DNA of 64,000 nucleotides from Larix kaempferi (taxonomy: Eukaryota > Streptophyta > Pinopsida > Pinales > Pinaceae), in NCBI GenBank assembly GCA_027924585.1, contig BSBM01000372.1:5501001-5565000 (forward strand). Direction: 5' to 3'. How positions within the stretch are numbered: the first letter of the stretch is position 1; the number at the start of each line of letters is the position of its first letter. Below, piece by piece: positions 36,349 through 48,554 of the stretch. Under the pieces are notes generated by a model. That model was not told the origin of the DNA and did no database searches. It was given only the letters and a program-made list of their open reading frames with translations. A program made the position numbers and the translations under genes.

Positions 36349-36915
36349 AACCAACCTAGATTATCGTTGGTATCTATCTACAAATGGAAATCTAAAATAT
36401 ATATCTAGATAAGCTTGCTCCTCTCATTGTTGTCCTATATATATATATATATATATGCTCCTGCAATGGTTGTAGAGAACTTCATTTAAGAAGGGTTAGT
36501 ACATCAATATGGATTCGGTACCATCAACTATTTGGATTTGGTACCATCAGTCGATTTCATAACATAGGTGGCACTTAGGATTCTCCTCCCATGTGCCACT
36601 GTTATCTTGTACAACAATGTGTAATACATTGCATATTTCAATAACCGTCCATAACGAAAACTTAGGATTAATGTTTTGAGTTGCTAATGATTTTAGTATG
36701 AGAAAAATGATTAATGTTTTTAGGTCATTTGCATATGATTTCAATAAAAAAAGCGACAGGAGTGTTGCTCCCCTCGTTATGTAGAAAAACAACAGGAACT
36801 CTTTTCTATGTATATTTTGATTTCTAATATTAAAATAATAAATATAATTTATTTTAAAAAAATTGAATTATATATATATATAAATTTCTTAGAGTTTTAA
36901 ATTCAAATGAATTTA
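36349..36915. other. AT-rich spacer, no gene seen
   Basis: Contains short (TA)n tracts and a repeated GGATTCGGTACCATCA-like phrase at about 36508-36552. The left copy of the SINE target duplication is at 36901-36915. Confidence 0.6.
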
Positions 36916-37159
36916 ATTCATGAGATGTAGAACAGTTGGTGGTGGGGTATGGTTAAGACGCCCCCTAAACGGAAAGGTCGTCGGTTCTAATCCCGTGGAT
37001 ACCAAAAAATCCAACCATGTTAAGGGTTGGTGCGGTCCAGGCCGAGTGCGATCCCCGGGTGATTTTGACGACTTAGATGCCGCTGGTTCGTGGTAACTTA
37101 GCCAAAGGAAAACTTACTAATCAAGGAGGTTCCACCACTTTGCCAACAAACAAAAAAAA
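36916..37159 (+). mobile_element. tRNA-derived SINE
   Basis: An RNA polymerase III A box (TGGTTAAGACG, 36950-36960) and a B box-like GGTTCTAATCC (36983-36993) are 33 bases apart, as in tRNA-derived SINEs. A body without coding potential and an A-rich tail (CAAACAAAAAAAAA) follow. ATTCAAATGAATTTA at 36901-36915 and ATTCAAATAAATTTA at 37160-37174 match at 14 of 15 bases, a target duplication. The exact left end is uncertain by about 15 bases. Transcription would be by polymerase III and mobility would depend on a LINE such as the one just downstream. Confidence 0.8.
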
Positions 37160-37174
37160 ATTCAAATAAATTTA

Positions 37175-37910
37175 TTTTAATTTAATATATTTCATTTTAT
37201 ATGAGAAAATTTGTTAAAAAACATAAAACATTAAAGTAAATAAAAAAATTTCAAAAACTTTGTGACTCCTTTTATTTTTATGCACATGGTAAAACTAGCT
37301 TGGGGAAATCTATGACAACTATATATAAAAGTTAACCTAATTCAAGTCCACCAACACAATATCATAAAAATATAATTCCTATATATAAAAGTTAACCTAG
37401 TTGAAGTCCACCAACATAATATCATAAAAAATATAATTCCTCATATAAGCTTTTTATTTGAATGGAAACCATGAATTATAAATAATGAATAATACACATA
37501 CAGTCACCAACCTAGATTTGTTTTACTTATAGATATCTCATGGAATCTTTTTATTTGAATGGCAGCCATGGATTATAAATAATGAATAATACAAATACAA
37601 TTACCAACCTTATAGATATCTCATGGTAGGAGTGACTACATTCCTCCTCCATGTAAATTTTAGCTCAATTGTTTTGCATTTTAAAAGTTTAATGAATTTG
37701 TATGTTGTTAAAGTGTTAAAATGCATTTATGTTGATTTTATAGATTATTGTTATATATAAAAAAAACTTTGTTAAAGGATAAAAGATATTTAATGTGTAA
37801 TTTCTTTATATAATTTATATTAGTTAAATTTAGTCTAATTTAATAATTAAAAATAATAATATAATAACTAAAAATTTATTTTTTATCCTAAAAATTTATT
37901 CATCTTAATC
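37175..37910. repeat. AT-rich spacer with two tandem duplications
   Basis: A 60-bp pair at 37319-37379 and 37380-37440 (ATATATAAAAGTTAACCTA start) and a longer pair at about 37450-37546 and 37548-37627 (CTTTTTATTTGAATGG start; the second copy has lost some bases). The right end is the left copy of the LINE target duplication (37898-37910). Confidence 0.7.
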
Positions 37911-38541
37911 GACCTCACAATTTGGTGGAAGCTCTTTTATTGTTACTCCTCCGTGTAACCATTTTCACATAACTCTTGGGTAATCTAAAAATTGGAAGAT
38001 TTGGATTGAATTTGTGGGAAGTGTAAGGGAAGAAGATGCTAGGGTTTTTGGTGTTTTCTGCAGGAAATACTGATTTTGACGGCTGAGCTGAAGAATATGG
38101 GGCCTTTGGCGACTTGGAGTCAAGCTGATTTGACAAATCAGCCTAGTACCAACCAAGCCTAAAAAAAAGTGGGAATTACAGTTCAGTCGGAGGCTTCTAT
38201 TTTTCAGCTTTTGCTTGATTTTTCGGTTTTTTCTGTATTGGATCAGGGTTTCTATTGGTGCTAGATTTAGATGCTTTTTTTATCACACCCTGAATCTTCT
38301 CTATTCTAGGGTGCACTACTGCTATTTTTGGGGGTGGCTGCTTGTCGCTGCATTTCTTTGGTGTGGTCTTCTTTTGTCCCCTCCATATTTGGCTTTTTCA
38401 TGAACTTTACCCTTTTTTGGGGAATTTGGGAAGAGTTTGGGGACAACAGATTTTTTCCTCTTTTGGCAGGCAGCTGTCGTGTTCCGTTGGTTGTCTACCG
38501 ACAGCTGTTCCCTCTTTTCAGTGTTGGGGGGGGTGCCCATT
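37911..38541 (+). promoter_or_regulatory. LINE 5' UTR and presumed internal promoter
   Basis: Begins right after the target duplication and runs to the preferred ORF1 start. It is richer in G and T than the flanks, with no TATA box at the expected place, as is usual for LINE promoters. Confidence 0.55.
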
Positions 38542-40323
38542 ATGGGAGAGCCTACTCACATTTCAAACCCTCTTCAACAGGTTTCTGCTCTGGTGCCGAG
38601 AGAGCGCTCTGGTGGCGCTGTGGGTTATGGGTCTCAATTTTCTAAGCTGCGTGGGCTAAAGGCCAGAAGCAAGCGACTACTAAATACCTATAAGGCTAGA
38701 CAAGACATTTACAGACTCGACATTGACGAGGATTATAACCTAGAGAAGATTCGTATCCTTGCTGAGCGGGCTATTGTGGGTAGACTTGAATTTACTTCGG
38801 CGTCCAAGCCGGAACTTTTAGAATGGGTTAATCGATTTTGGGTCCCGATCACAGGAATGGCTCCCAGAATTAACTTGTTGGTAAATCGATGGATTTTGTT
38901 CACATTCTCGGAGGCTGCACATCTTGAAAAAATCCTGGCTTCTTTCTGGGAATTCAAAAATGGCTCCCTGTTTATCAAGCGGTGGCATATGAATTTCAAC
39001 CCAATCAATGAGGCCCAAACCCTGCAGCATCTATGGATGATTATCCCGGGACTTCCCATAGAAATTTGGACTGAAGATATTATTTCGACGCTCGCAAATA
39101 CTGTTGGGAGATTTGTGAGATTTGACAAGCACAATTTATGTGGCATGGATCGTAGATTCGCAAAGGTTATGGTTGAAATCGACTTGAAGCGGGGTTTGCC
39201 GGCTGAGGTGGTGATAGCTTGGGGATCTAGGGTATGGAATCAAACCCTAGATTTTTATAAAATTCCTTTTCGCTGCTTCATATGTCATGCGGTTGGTCAT
39301 GTGAAGGCATCTTGTCCTCTTCTCCGGAGATTTTCTCGGGATTCCTCGGCTACTGCTTTTTCCGCTCCTAGGGAAGGCATTATCACTCCTCCTTCGGAGA
39401 TACTGGGTAAGTCTTTGCTTGAAACCCCTTTACATTTCCCTGATTTATCAAATGCGGAGCTAGATTTCATTGAATCCTCAGAAAAATTGCTTTCTAGCCG
39501 AATTTTAAAGGGTGAATTCCAACTACGTCATGACCCTGTGACGGGCCTGCCTGTTAGGTCTTCGGAAAATATCTCTGCCTTTTCGAAAGTTGGTCGTAAA
39601 CTATTTGAGGAAGGGGCTTCAGACCTTCATGATTCAGTGGTTTCATTGGCCCAACCAGTTGCAGACGGTTTGTCAAACCCTAATTTGGATCAGACTACAA
39701 ACCCTACATGCTTAGGGCTACTTTCTCACACGTCTGACAATTTAGATATAGGTCCTTCTTCTCCTGCGGCCTGTTTAAAGGATTCTTTGCAGCTTTCAGC
39801 CGACAGATCCAGGCTGAATGTGAGTAGTTGTAAGCCTACAAACCCTATTCTTAGTGGGTCTGTCTCTTCCATAGAATTTGGGCAGCCAGCTCCCATTTCT
39901 GAAATTTCAGGACCGAGTCCTACTGTCCCTGCTTTATGTATTTTGGATTCTCAGCAGGAGGGGATTTTAAAATCAGGCCAGTTGGTAGATGGTCATTCAA
40001 ATTCGGCTTTCCTGGTCGTACCTCCTTGTTCTTCAGACAATGACATTCTGGCTGAAAGTGGATACAACATTTCAGATATGGGGGAGGAATTCCCTCCACT
40101 ACCCTCCTTCTCCAGAAATCCGAGTCATGGATCTTCTGCAAAACCTCTTCAGTCTATTAAATTTCAAAATGTGACTATAAGGAGGGGGAAAAAGAAAAAA
40201 TTTGATCATGATTGTCCTGATTCTTTCACCCCGCTGTCTCGAAGATTGGAGGAGGTGGAAAAAAAGGAAAAGGTGATGACCATGGGGCTTAGAGCATCAT
40301 CCCCCATTAAGGCTGTTCCCTGA
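38437..40323 (+). CDS. LINE ORF1: DUF4283 / zinc-knuckle RNA-binding protein
   Basis: Open for 628 codons from 38437. The ATG at 38542 (MGEPTHISNPLQQ) is a likelier start because the first 35 residues look like translated UTR; I keep the longest frame. Residues about 120-270 form a DUF4283 domain (VNRWILFTFSEAAHLEKIL, FIKRWHMNFNPINEA, then LWMIIPGLPIEIW and GRFVRFDKHNL). A CCHC knuckle CFICHAVGHVKASC lies at residues about 280-293. The rest is long, Ser/Pro-rich and probably disordered, with a basic patch (RRGKKKKF) near the end. The protein would bind the LINE RNA and help target-primed reverse transcription. The stop TGA overlaps the ORF2 ATG by one base. Confidence 0.9.
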   Translation: MGTTDFFLFWQAAVVFRWLSTDSCSLFSVLGGVPIMGEPTHISNPLQQVSALVPRERSGGAVGYGSQFSKLRGLKARSKRLLNTYKARQDIYRLDIDEDYNLEKIRILAERAIVGRLEFTSASKPELLEWVNRFWVPITGMAPRINLLVNRWILFTFSEAAHLEKILASFWEFKNGSLFIKRWHMNFNPINEAQTLQHLWMIIPGLPIEIWTEDIISTLANTVGRFVRFDKHNLCGMDRRFAKVMVEIDLKRGLPAEVVIAWGSRVWNQTLDFYKIPFRCFICHAVGHVKASCPLLRRFSRDSSATAFSAPREGIITPPSEILGKSLLETPLHFPDLSNAELDFIESSEKLLSSRILKGEFQLRHDPVTGLPVRSSENISAFSKVGRKLFEEGASDLHDSVVSLAQPVADGLSNPNLDQTTNPTCLGLLSHTSDNLDIGPSSPAACLKDSLQLSADRSRLNVSSCKPTNPILSGSVSSIEFGQPAPISEISGPSPTVPALCILDSQQEGILKSGQLVDGHSNSAFLVVPPCSSDNDILAESGYNISDMGEEFPPLPSFSRNPSHGSSAKPLQSIKFQNVTIRRGKKKKFDHDCPDSFTPLSRRLEEVEKKEKVMTMGLRASSPIKAVP

Positions 40324-43300
40324 TGTCTTTGCTATCTCTGAATGTTAGAGGATTGGGTAAGGTGACCCGGGCTCAGGCCTTAACCAATCTTATCAAAGCT
40401 ACTGACCCAGCTATCATTCTGATTCAAGAGACTATGTGTGATGATCAATTGGCTATCCTGAAGCTTAGTAAGATTCTTCCTACTTGGGAGGTGTCTGCAG
40501 TAAATTCTTGTGGCCTCTCTGGGGGGTTAGCTGTTGCCTGGAATCCTGCAGTCTTTGTCCTTAAAGCATTTTCTACTCCTTGGGGTATTTTATTAAAAGG
40601 ATGTATGTGCAGGAATCAACAATCACTTTCTATTTTAAACTGCTATGCTCCCTATAGGGATAGGCAGCGTTTCTGGTTATCTTTAAAGAGATCTGGTATT
40701 TTGAACCTTAATGACTTGATTCTCGCAGGTGATTTAAATTTAACTGTTAATGCTTCAGAAATCTGGGGATCTGCTGCTAGGTTGGATGATTTGGCTGAAT
40801 TTTTTTCTCAGCTGTTTCTGGATGCGGATCTAGTAGACGTGAAACCCCATATTTTGTCTCCTACATGGACTAATGGCAGATTTGGTGGTGATGGCGTTCA
40901 CAAACGCCTGGACAGATTCCTTGTCAAATCTGGTTTATTGGATAAATTTCAGAAGCATAGATCATGGGTATGTGAATGTAAATTCTCGGATCACTGGCCA
41001 ATTGTGCTCCAATTAGATGATTCCAGTTTCACTCAAGCTACACCCTTCAAGTTTAATGCTTCGTGGCTCTGTGATGATTCTTTTTGTGAGATGGTTAGAA
41101 CATTTTGGCTGAGTTGGGGGGCTTCGGATACTAATTCTGTTTTAAATTTCTGTCATAAATTAATGGGTTTAAAGGAATCTGTTTCAAAGTGGATCAGGGA
41201 TAAAAAGAAAAAGGACAGACAGGAACTTTTGTCATTAGAAAAGAAGCTGCAGGATACCATTTATGCAAATATTAATAATTCCCTTACAGCTGATGCTTTC
41301 GAAGTTATAAAGCAGATGGAGAAGAAAAAAGAAGAGATTCTTTTACAGGAAGAAAAGGAATGGCGATTAAAAAGTCGTGCCATATGGATCTCCCATGGGG
41401 ACAAAAACACAAAATTCTTCCATTCTTTCGCCTCTGCTCGGAGAAATTCTAAATATATCTAGGAAATCAATGATGAAAATGGCTCTCAACTATCGGGCAT
41501 GGATTGTATTAAATCAGAAGCTGTTTCTTTTTTTGGAAATCTATATCTCGACCCAGGTGATTGCAGCCTTGAAGATCAGATCAAAGTTGCCTCTTTATTT
41601 CCACGCTTCTTCTCGGAGCAGGATGCAGAATGTTTACTTGCAGATGTCTCATTGGAAGAGATGGAACAGACTTTGAAAGTATTTGCAAAAGATAAAAGCC
41701 CTGGGCCAGATGGGTGGCCAGTGGAGCTATATCTTCATTTTTTTGATTTGATGGGATGTAAGCTTCTGGAATTAGTAAATTTCTCCAAAAACAATAGCTA
41801 TATTCCGGGTGGACTAAATTCCACTTTTGTCACTCTCATTCCGAAAAAAGATAAGCCACTATCTTTTGGTGAATATCGACCGATTGCGCTATGCAATCTA
41901 CTATATAAGCTCATCTCAAAAATAATTGCAGACAGATTGAAGAAGGTTCTCTCCAAGCATATTTCGGCTGAGCAATTTGGCTTTCTTGAAGGTAGGAAGA
42001 TCCATGATGCAATAGGAATTGCACAGGAACTGATGCACAGTATGAAGATATACAAGAAAAAAGCTCTCCTACTCAAAATGGATTTGGTAAAAGCGTATGA
42101 TAGAATCAACTGGTCTTTTCTCAGGATGATTCTAATCAGAATTGGGATTCCTACATTAATCATCAAATGGATAATGGCTTGCATAACTTCTATGAATATC
42201 TCAATACTTATTAATGGAAGTCCATCTGATTTCTTCAACTGTTCTAGGGGGATTAGACAGGGTTGTCCCCTTTCTCCCCTCCTTTTCATTTTGATTATGG
42301 ACGGGTTTAGCAGGTTGGTAAATGATTCATTAATAAGAGGCAAGATTAAAGGTATCAAGATTGCGAAGGACTGTGTTATCTCGCATATATTGTTTGCAGA
42401 TGATGTACTGGTGGCAGGAGAGGATTCCATGGAAGAATGGATTGCATACAAGGATATCTTCAACACATTCAGTAGAGCTACAGGTATGTTGGTCAGTGCT
42501 GACAAATCAATTTTTTATCACTTTGCACTACAGGAGGAGCAAATTAATGGGATTCAATCTATCCTGCCATATAAATGTTGTTCCATTGAGCTCGGTTTCA
42601 AATATCTTGGTTTTACTCTTAAACCAAATTGTTATCAAATCAAGGATTGGCATTGGATGCTGAAAAAGATTGAAGCTCGCATTTCTCAGTGGGCATTTAG
42701 ACTTCTGTCCATTGGTGGGAAACTAATACTTGTTAAATCGGTTCTTACCAGTATACCTGTATATTGGTTTACCTTATTTGAAGTTCCAAGTTCTATCATT
42801 AAGTCCATTAATAGGTACCTCTATAACTTTCTATGGTCTGGGACAGCTAATGGTTCAAAGATTCATATGGTTGCGGCAGATACTTTATCTCGACCTTATC
42901 GGTTCGGTGGATGGGGTATTATAGATCTGGAGATTTTTAATATTGCACTCAGACTGAAAAGTGCTTGGAGGGCCATCTTTGGAAAGACTCTGTGGTCCAG
43001 GATCATTCAGCACAAATACATTAAATTTGAGGTTCCATGTTGGATTAGAAATCCAAAGCTTAAGGGTTGGAATTTCTCTCCTATCTGGAGGGGGTTTATG
43101 AAAATCTTTCATTGGATCAAAGACGATCTTCTTTGGCAAGTGGGTTCTGGCAAAAGCATCCGAGTGGGGGTGGATCCAATCCTAGGTTTTGATTCTGATT
43201 ATACTCTTCCTGATAATATCATTTGCTATCTACAGATTCTAGGGTTGTCCACCTTAAATAAAATCCAGAATCAAAGTCCTGGGGATGAATACAGTGTGAA

Positions 43301-44447
43301 CTGGTTATCTGCTCAGGATTTAGGCCTTTCAGGATATTCAGCACGTGTTTGGCAGGACTATATCCACAAATTAGTTGCTGCTGGTGTCAGATTGTCAAAT
43401 GATAAGGACGTGCTGCTTTGGGGAGGAAATCCAGCCACAGGTATAGTTTCTGCTCAGTCTGCATATTCAAGAATTGTTCAAAAGAGATTTATCTTCCCTC
43501 AGGACTGGTGGTATAAGAAGATTTGGGCTTGGAATATCCCCTTAAAACTTAAATGTTTCATTTGGCTTGTGCTACAAGACAAGTTAAAGACATGGGACAA
43601 CTTATGTAAATGTGGATGGACCGGACCCAGCATTTGTCCTCTATGTAATTGTGCTGCTGAAACAAAAAATCATCTTTTCATTAATTGCTCCTTTACTTGC
43701 AAAGTCTGGGAATTGACATCCAAGGAGCTTAATATTACACTCTGCTGGAATGTTGGTGATTTCAACAAATGCTTATTAAATTGGTTTAGGAAGTGTAAGC
43801 AACACTTTTATGTTGCCATATGTATCCCTTGGGCTATCTGGTATATCAGAAATGGAGTACTCTTTCGGAATTTGAATTCGGATAGTATACATTGCAGTCT
43901 GATAGCTTTGAACATGTACTCTACGGTAGTGGTGAATCAGCCGAAATTGAAAGTAGGCAGAATTGGTAGTTTTGATTTTAAAGTAGAGCAGCCAGTGCTC
44001 TTCTTTGATGGTGCTTCAGCAAATGGATTATGTGCAGTAGGGGGAGTTATCTACCTTAATGACTCTCACTTTTTTACTGTCAGACTCAATTGTGGATCGG
44101 GATCCAATATGAAGGCAGAGTTAATGGCACTCTGGGTTGTCTTAAAAGTTGCAAACATATTTGGGCTGGTCAATCTCAAGGTTTATGGTGATTCTCAGGT
44201 CACTATTAAATGGGCGATGGGGGATTTCAAGCTAAATGTTTTGAATCTGCGTCATTGGGCAAATAGAACCCTTTTTGAAATATCCAAACAACATCATATC
44301 AGTTTTGAACATATCTACAGAGAGCATAATGCTCGGGCTGACAAGCTTTCCAAACTTGCTCTTTCTGGCTTGGAGGGACATATCATCTGGGAAGAATGGT
44401 GTGAAGACAGGTTGACAGACTGTGGGGACTTTTTCTTCCTTGACTGA
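40323..44447 (+). pseudogene. LINE ORF2: endonuclease, reverse transcriptase, RNase H (one in-frame stop)
   Basis: One frame of about 1375 codons. Residues 1-230 are an AP-type endonuclease (SLNVRGLG, ILIQETMCDD, AGDLNL, SDHWPIVLQL). A TAG at 41460-41462 (codon 380) sits between KYI and EINDENG, where a Trp codon is likely ancestral. RT follows: DKSPGPDGWPVELY, FVTLIPKK, EYRPIALCNLLYKLISKI, MDLVKAYDRINWSFL, GIRQGCPLSPLLFI and the catalytic FADDVLV at about residue 691. A CPLCNC to INC zinc-finger region (about 1105-1125) precedes an RNase H with FFDGASANG, KAELMALW, VYGDSQVTIKW and EHNARADKLSKLAL. It would nick DNA and copy the LINE RNA. Only the stop blocks it; read-through or the open part from 41499 alone would lack the endonuclease. 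Confidence 0.93.
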
Positions 44448-44701
44448 TCTGTATTTTTGAGTCGAGATCCTGGTTTCTTTGATTTGGATGATTAAGCTCT
44501 CTTGGTATTTTTGGGATGAGGAACAGATGTCTATCTGTCTAAAATATGTATGAGCTCAGAGTATCTTGGTTACTTCTAAGAACTCCTGAAGATCTGTTTG
44601 TTCAGATCAGATCTTGATTCATCATGAGTCATGATTTTCAGTGTACTATTTGATTCTTTTTGAATATTAATAGTAGTTTTTTTCTCTGGAAAAAAAAATA
44701 G
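44448..44701 (+). other. LINE 3' UTR and A-tail
   Basis: 254 bases after the ORF2 stop, T-rich near the end (AGTAGTTTTTTTCTCTGG), then nine A (44690-44698) and the target duplication. The tail is short, as in many plant LINEs. Confidence 0.85.
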
Positions 44702-44714
44702 ATTCATCTTAATC

Positions 44715-47700
44715 CAAAATCTATCAATATATGAAAAATTCATATTTTTTTTATCAACAAAAATGTTTAGAATATAAGATGTAGATCCAATGCTAATAGG
44801 GATTGAATCCCTCCATTTATGAAAACACTTATTCTTCTTGAACGTAAAAAATTAAAGTTATAATAGATAAATGCTTATTTTTCTAAAACAAAAAATTAGA
44901 GATAATGAATATATGTTAATTAAGTAAATAATCGTCATGTCAAAAACATGAGTCAAAACAACATAAAATAACATTTAGAGAAATTTAAACATTTATAGTG
45001 TTTCATGGTTTATTAAAATAGATTTAAGAATTTATAAAGTTTTGTGGTTTATTTTTATTTTATTCTATTTTAAATGAACAATAAAAATAAAAATCATAAT
45101 AATATAAATATAACTATCAATGAGAAAATAATACTATAAATATGACTATGAGAGAAAATAAAAAGTAAACTCAAATTTAAAAATCCTTAAACATAAAACT
45201 CTTTTGTTTATAGACATTTTCACTCTCACATTACTTTTGTCCATAATTTAATATAGTTTTCATTGCTATGTAAACATATTTTTACATTTTCTTATTTCAT
45301 AATTTTATGTAATTAAAATTGTATATGTAAAATTGTATAAAATTTTATGTAATAATTTTAAATTTAATTATATATATATAGTTTAATTAAATATCTTCTT
45401 TTCAATTTTAATCATTCTATTAATATATCAATTAAATTTTAATTATTTCATTAACATATCAATGAAATAAATGTGATTACTTTATGGTTTTATTTTCATC
45501 TATATATATGGTTTAATTGCCATTCCTTTAATCTGATTATAGAGGAACACAACATGTTTTGTTATTGCATCAGCGAAGTATGGGAGATATGTTGTAACAT
45601 TTGTTCCTAACAAAATAATTTAAAAAATTCATGTATACTCATAAAATAAAAAATTATAAAAAGTATTTAAAAAATCCATGTTACTCATAAAATAAAATAT
45701 TATGAAAAGTAATTAAAAAATCAATGTTGTTTATAAAATAAAAGCTTAAAACTTAAACCCAGATCTATCACTCAAGAGAGATCAAATTTCTTGAGTTTAT
45801 ATTTAAAAAAAGAAATACACCTCAAGAAATTAGATCCCTCTGGATACTTAATAGATAATTTAAGATAGATCTATGTTGATCTTATTTTTAATATTCTTTC
45901 ATAAATCCTTTCACAAATTACCTTAATATTCGTTGTTATAACCTATTCCTTTTCCACTTTCTAACGTGTGTAAGTTTAGTAAAGATTTAAGTTGAATTCT
46001 TACAAATTTTTTAAAAGGATTTTCAGTATCTTGCCTTCAATGGATACATCAATATCATGTTGTACTCAAATTATTATTATTTATATCCTCATAAGGAAAA
46101 ACACTTTCGTAGAAGTTTTTTTCCGTATCTTTCGTTCACTTGATACATCAATATTATGTTGTACTCAAATTATTGTCGATATCCTCACAAGGGGAAACAG
46201 TAATGTGACTTCCCGCTCTCCATGAAGGTTACGTTTGAACAAATATTAAAACCATTTGCTAAAATTTTTGACACCATACACTTAGTAGTATTAGCGTTAA
46301 TGTTTTAATATCTTCGTAGCAAGATCCCAAGAGTAAAATACTCCTTTATTTAGCAGTGGCCTCATAAGGATCAGTTTTCTCTCAATCGTTTCTTTCACTT
46401 TTGACTTTAGGTGGTTTTCTGTTTTTAGCATGGAGGAGAAGAAAAAATGTGGAGGTATATGGTATATAGGCATGTGTCAAGGTATGGTTGTGGTAGTGTG
46501 ACATGGAGTAGAAATACATATGTTGGTATGCCAAGCATAGTTAAAAGGTCAAAAAGGAAAAGTGAATATTCATGGAGAGATTTGAAGTAACTAAATTAAC
46601 TTTAATATTTAATGTCATAGGAATGTGGAAGATTGTAAAGAGTATGGAGGGAAATGGAAAAGTGGAAGTAATGAGGCTGAGTTAAGAATTTTTTTTAGTA
46701 ACGAGAGTATCTTTAGAGTTTATTATGAAGCTAAATTCACTTCCCTACATACACACGATATCTAATTGTATCTAAAAACAATAGCCAAAAACAATATTAG
46801 AAGTTATTTCGAACCTGAGAAAGCTCTGAAAGGGCATTTAGAAGCATCAAATATAATCTATGATCTTATTTCTAAAAGTGTTTATCTGTGTCCCTCTGAT
46901 AAATATCATATGATAAAATTGGACAATCCATCCAAGCTCCTCTGAAAGAACATATCAATTCCCATATATTTCATAATAGTTTCAATAAACTATCTATCGA
47001 TGGTCATTACCATAACACAAAACACTTCATTTCTTCTAATCAAACAAAAAATTAGCACATTTTCCCTTCTACTCCGCTATATTAATTTAGGGAACCCTAT
47101 AAATTTAATTTAAGCATCGTAGCAACTTTCATCAAGTAGACGATTATCTTGGAAACTTACGACTAGTCCTCTTTAATAAGACATCATATATAGTCTTCCC
47201 CACAAAATCTACTCATCTCTTGTAATTTTGATGTTTTCTTATCTTATTTCACTTCTTTATTTAGTCTCATTTATCCATATTTTATTATTCCTATTTTTTC
47301 CTCCCTTTATAGAGAAAATATTCATATGGATTTGGATAGAACCACAATACACAAAGTAACACCAGAAATCAACGCATTCCCACATATGCTATATAAACAC
47401 GAAATGCTAACATTAAAAAGAGAGAACACTTACCTCAACTGGATGTTTGAAGAAGACCACCATTGAGCTCTTAATCTAATGCTCTTCACCTACAACTTGA
47501 CCTCAACAACCAAGGCATATGAGCATATAAAATGTATACAAATTTTTAGCATATAATCTATCATAATCCATCAACATATTAAGCAAATGTACCCAATGAA
47601 GATAATATAAACATTTGCAACATGAATTGGATGAGAAAAGGGTATTTCTATTAATCTAATGAACATAAGTACATAGTGACAACCTTTTGTCGGCAACTCG

Positions 47701-48554
47701 TCGAAACTGTGAAACTAAATTCCTCCACCACTTCAATCCTCCATGCAATGGCAAGATCACACGTTCAAGGAGTAATTGGTTTCCTCCTTCACAATATAGG
47801 GAAGAGCTTGGGAGATGAACATAAGAGAGTTCAATCTAACAAGGACAAGGGATGCAATCTCAAGGCATGGAAATGGGGAAAAATTCCTCCAGAGATTACT
47901 TGCTCTCCAATTTATCCTCTCTCAAATGATTCACAATGGCTCAATATATAGCCCTCAAAGGAGGTGAAGGGTCGAATCAGAGTATTTTCTAGTATATGGA
48001 AGGCCAAGGATCAGAACATTCGTGACTTGGAAAGGAAAACACGAAATATTTTTAATTTTGACAATGAAACCCGATGTATGTGGGCTGTAATGGTGCAGGC
48101 TATGTATACACATGTTGTAGTGATGATGACCCACATACATCAACATAAATATGGTTTTTAGTGTTTTTACTCAGAAACAGGGGTAGGATAAGTCTGTGGA
48201 GGGACAAGGTAGACCATCAAGACATGTTACAGAGGGTGTGGCAAATCATGATATAACAAATGCCCCCTAATGTATGATGTCATAGGGGTGATCATGATGG
48301 CTGAAATACATTATCACTCTCATAAGTGGAGTAGTGGAGACCCAGCTGAAGGAAATAGCCAATCGTCAGAGCATTACAATATTGACTTTGTATACATGAC
48401 TGCAAATCTGAAGTAGATAACAGTTTCATACAATAGGTGTTCATGGAACTGAATAGGAAGTACACAATAGACATATGTCAGAAGTGGTCACAGCCATGAA
48501 AAACACACAGTGGAGTCTCCAAATCAACTAAAGGCATATGGTATATACTGGACT
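44715..48554. other. AT-rich intergenic DNA, no gene seen
   Basis: No recognised protein or RNA gene. About 45615-45745 holds three imperfect units near 50 bp (AAAAAATCCATGTTACTC and ATAAAATAAAA). About 46021-46200 holds two copies of a roughly 120-bp unit (GATACATCAATATCATGTTG and GTACTCAAATTATT). From about 47640 the base composition becomes less AT-rich, which suggests an unrecognised repeat body, but the frames at 47676-47951 and 47964-48161 match nothing I know. Confidence 0.55.

Larger units (their letters stand above)
37911..44701 (+). mobile_element. Full-length L1-type LINE
   Basis: The 13-bp direct repeat ATTCATCTTAATC flanks it at 37898-37910 and 44702-44714. It has a 5' UTR, an ORF1 with DUF4283 and zinc knuckle, an ORF2 with endonuclease, reverse transcriptase, zinc finger and RNase H, a 3' UTR, and a short A-run at 44690-44698. 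The only visible lesion is one stop in ORF2. It is the best-preserved element of the window and of a different lineage from the LINE at 1-889. Confidence 0.93.

Noticed and set aside
36940-37010. Functional tRNA gene
   Set aside because: A and B boxes are present, but the acceptor and T stems do not close, the B box has a mismatch, and an A tail with target duplication marks a SINE.
41798-42505. 235-residue minus-strand ORF
   Set aside because: Antisense shadow of the conserved RT part of the LINE ORF2.
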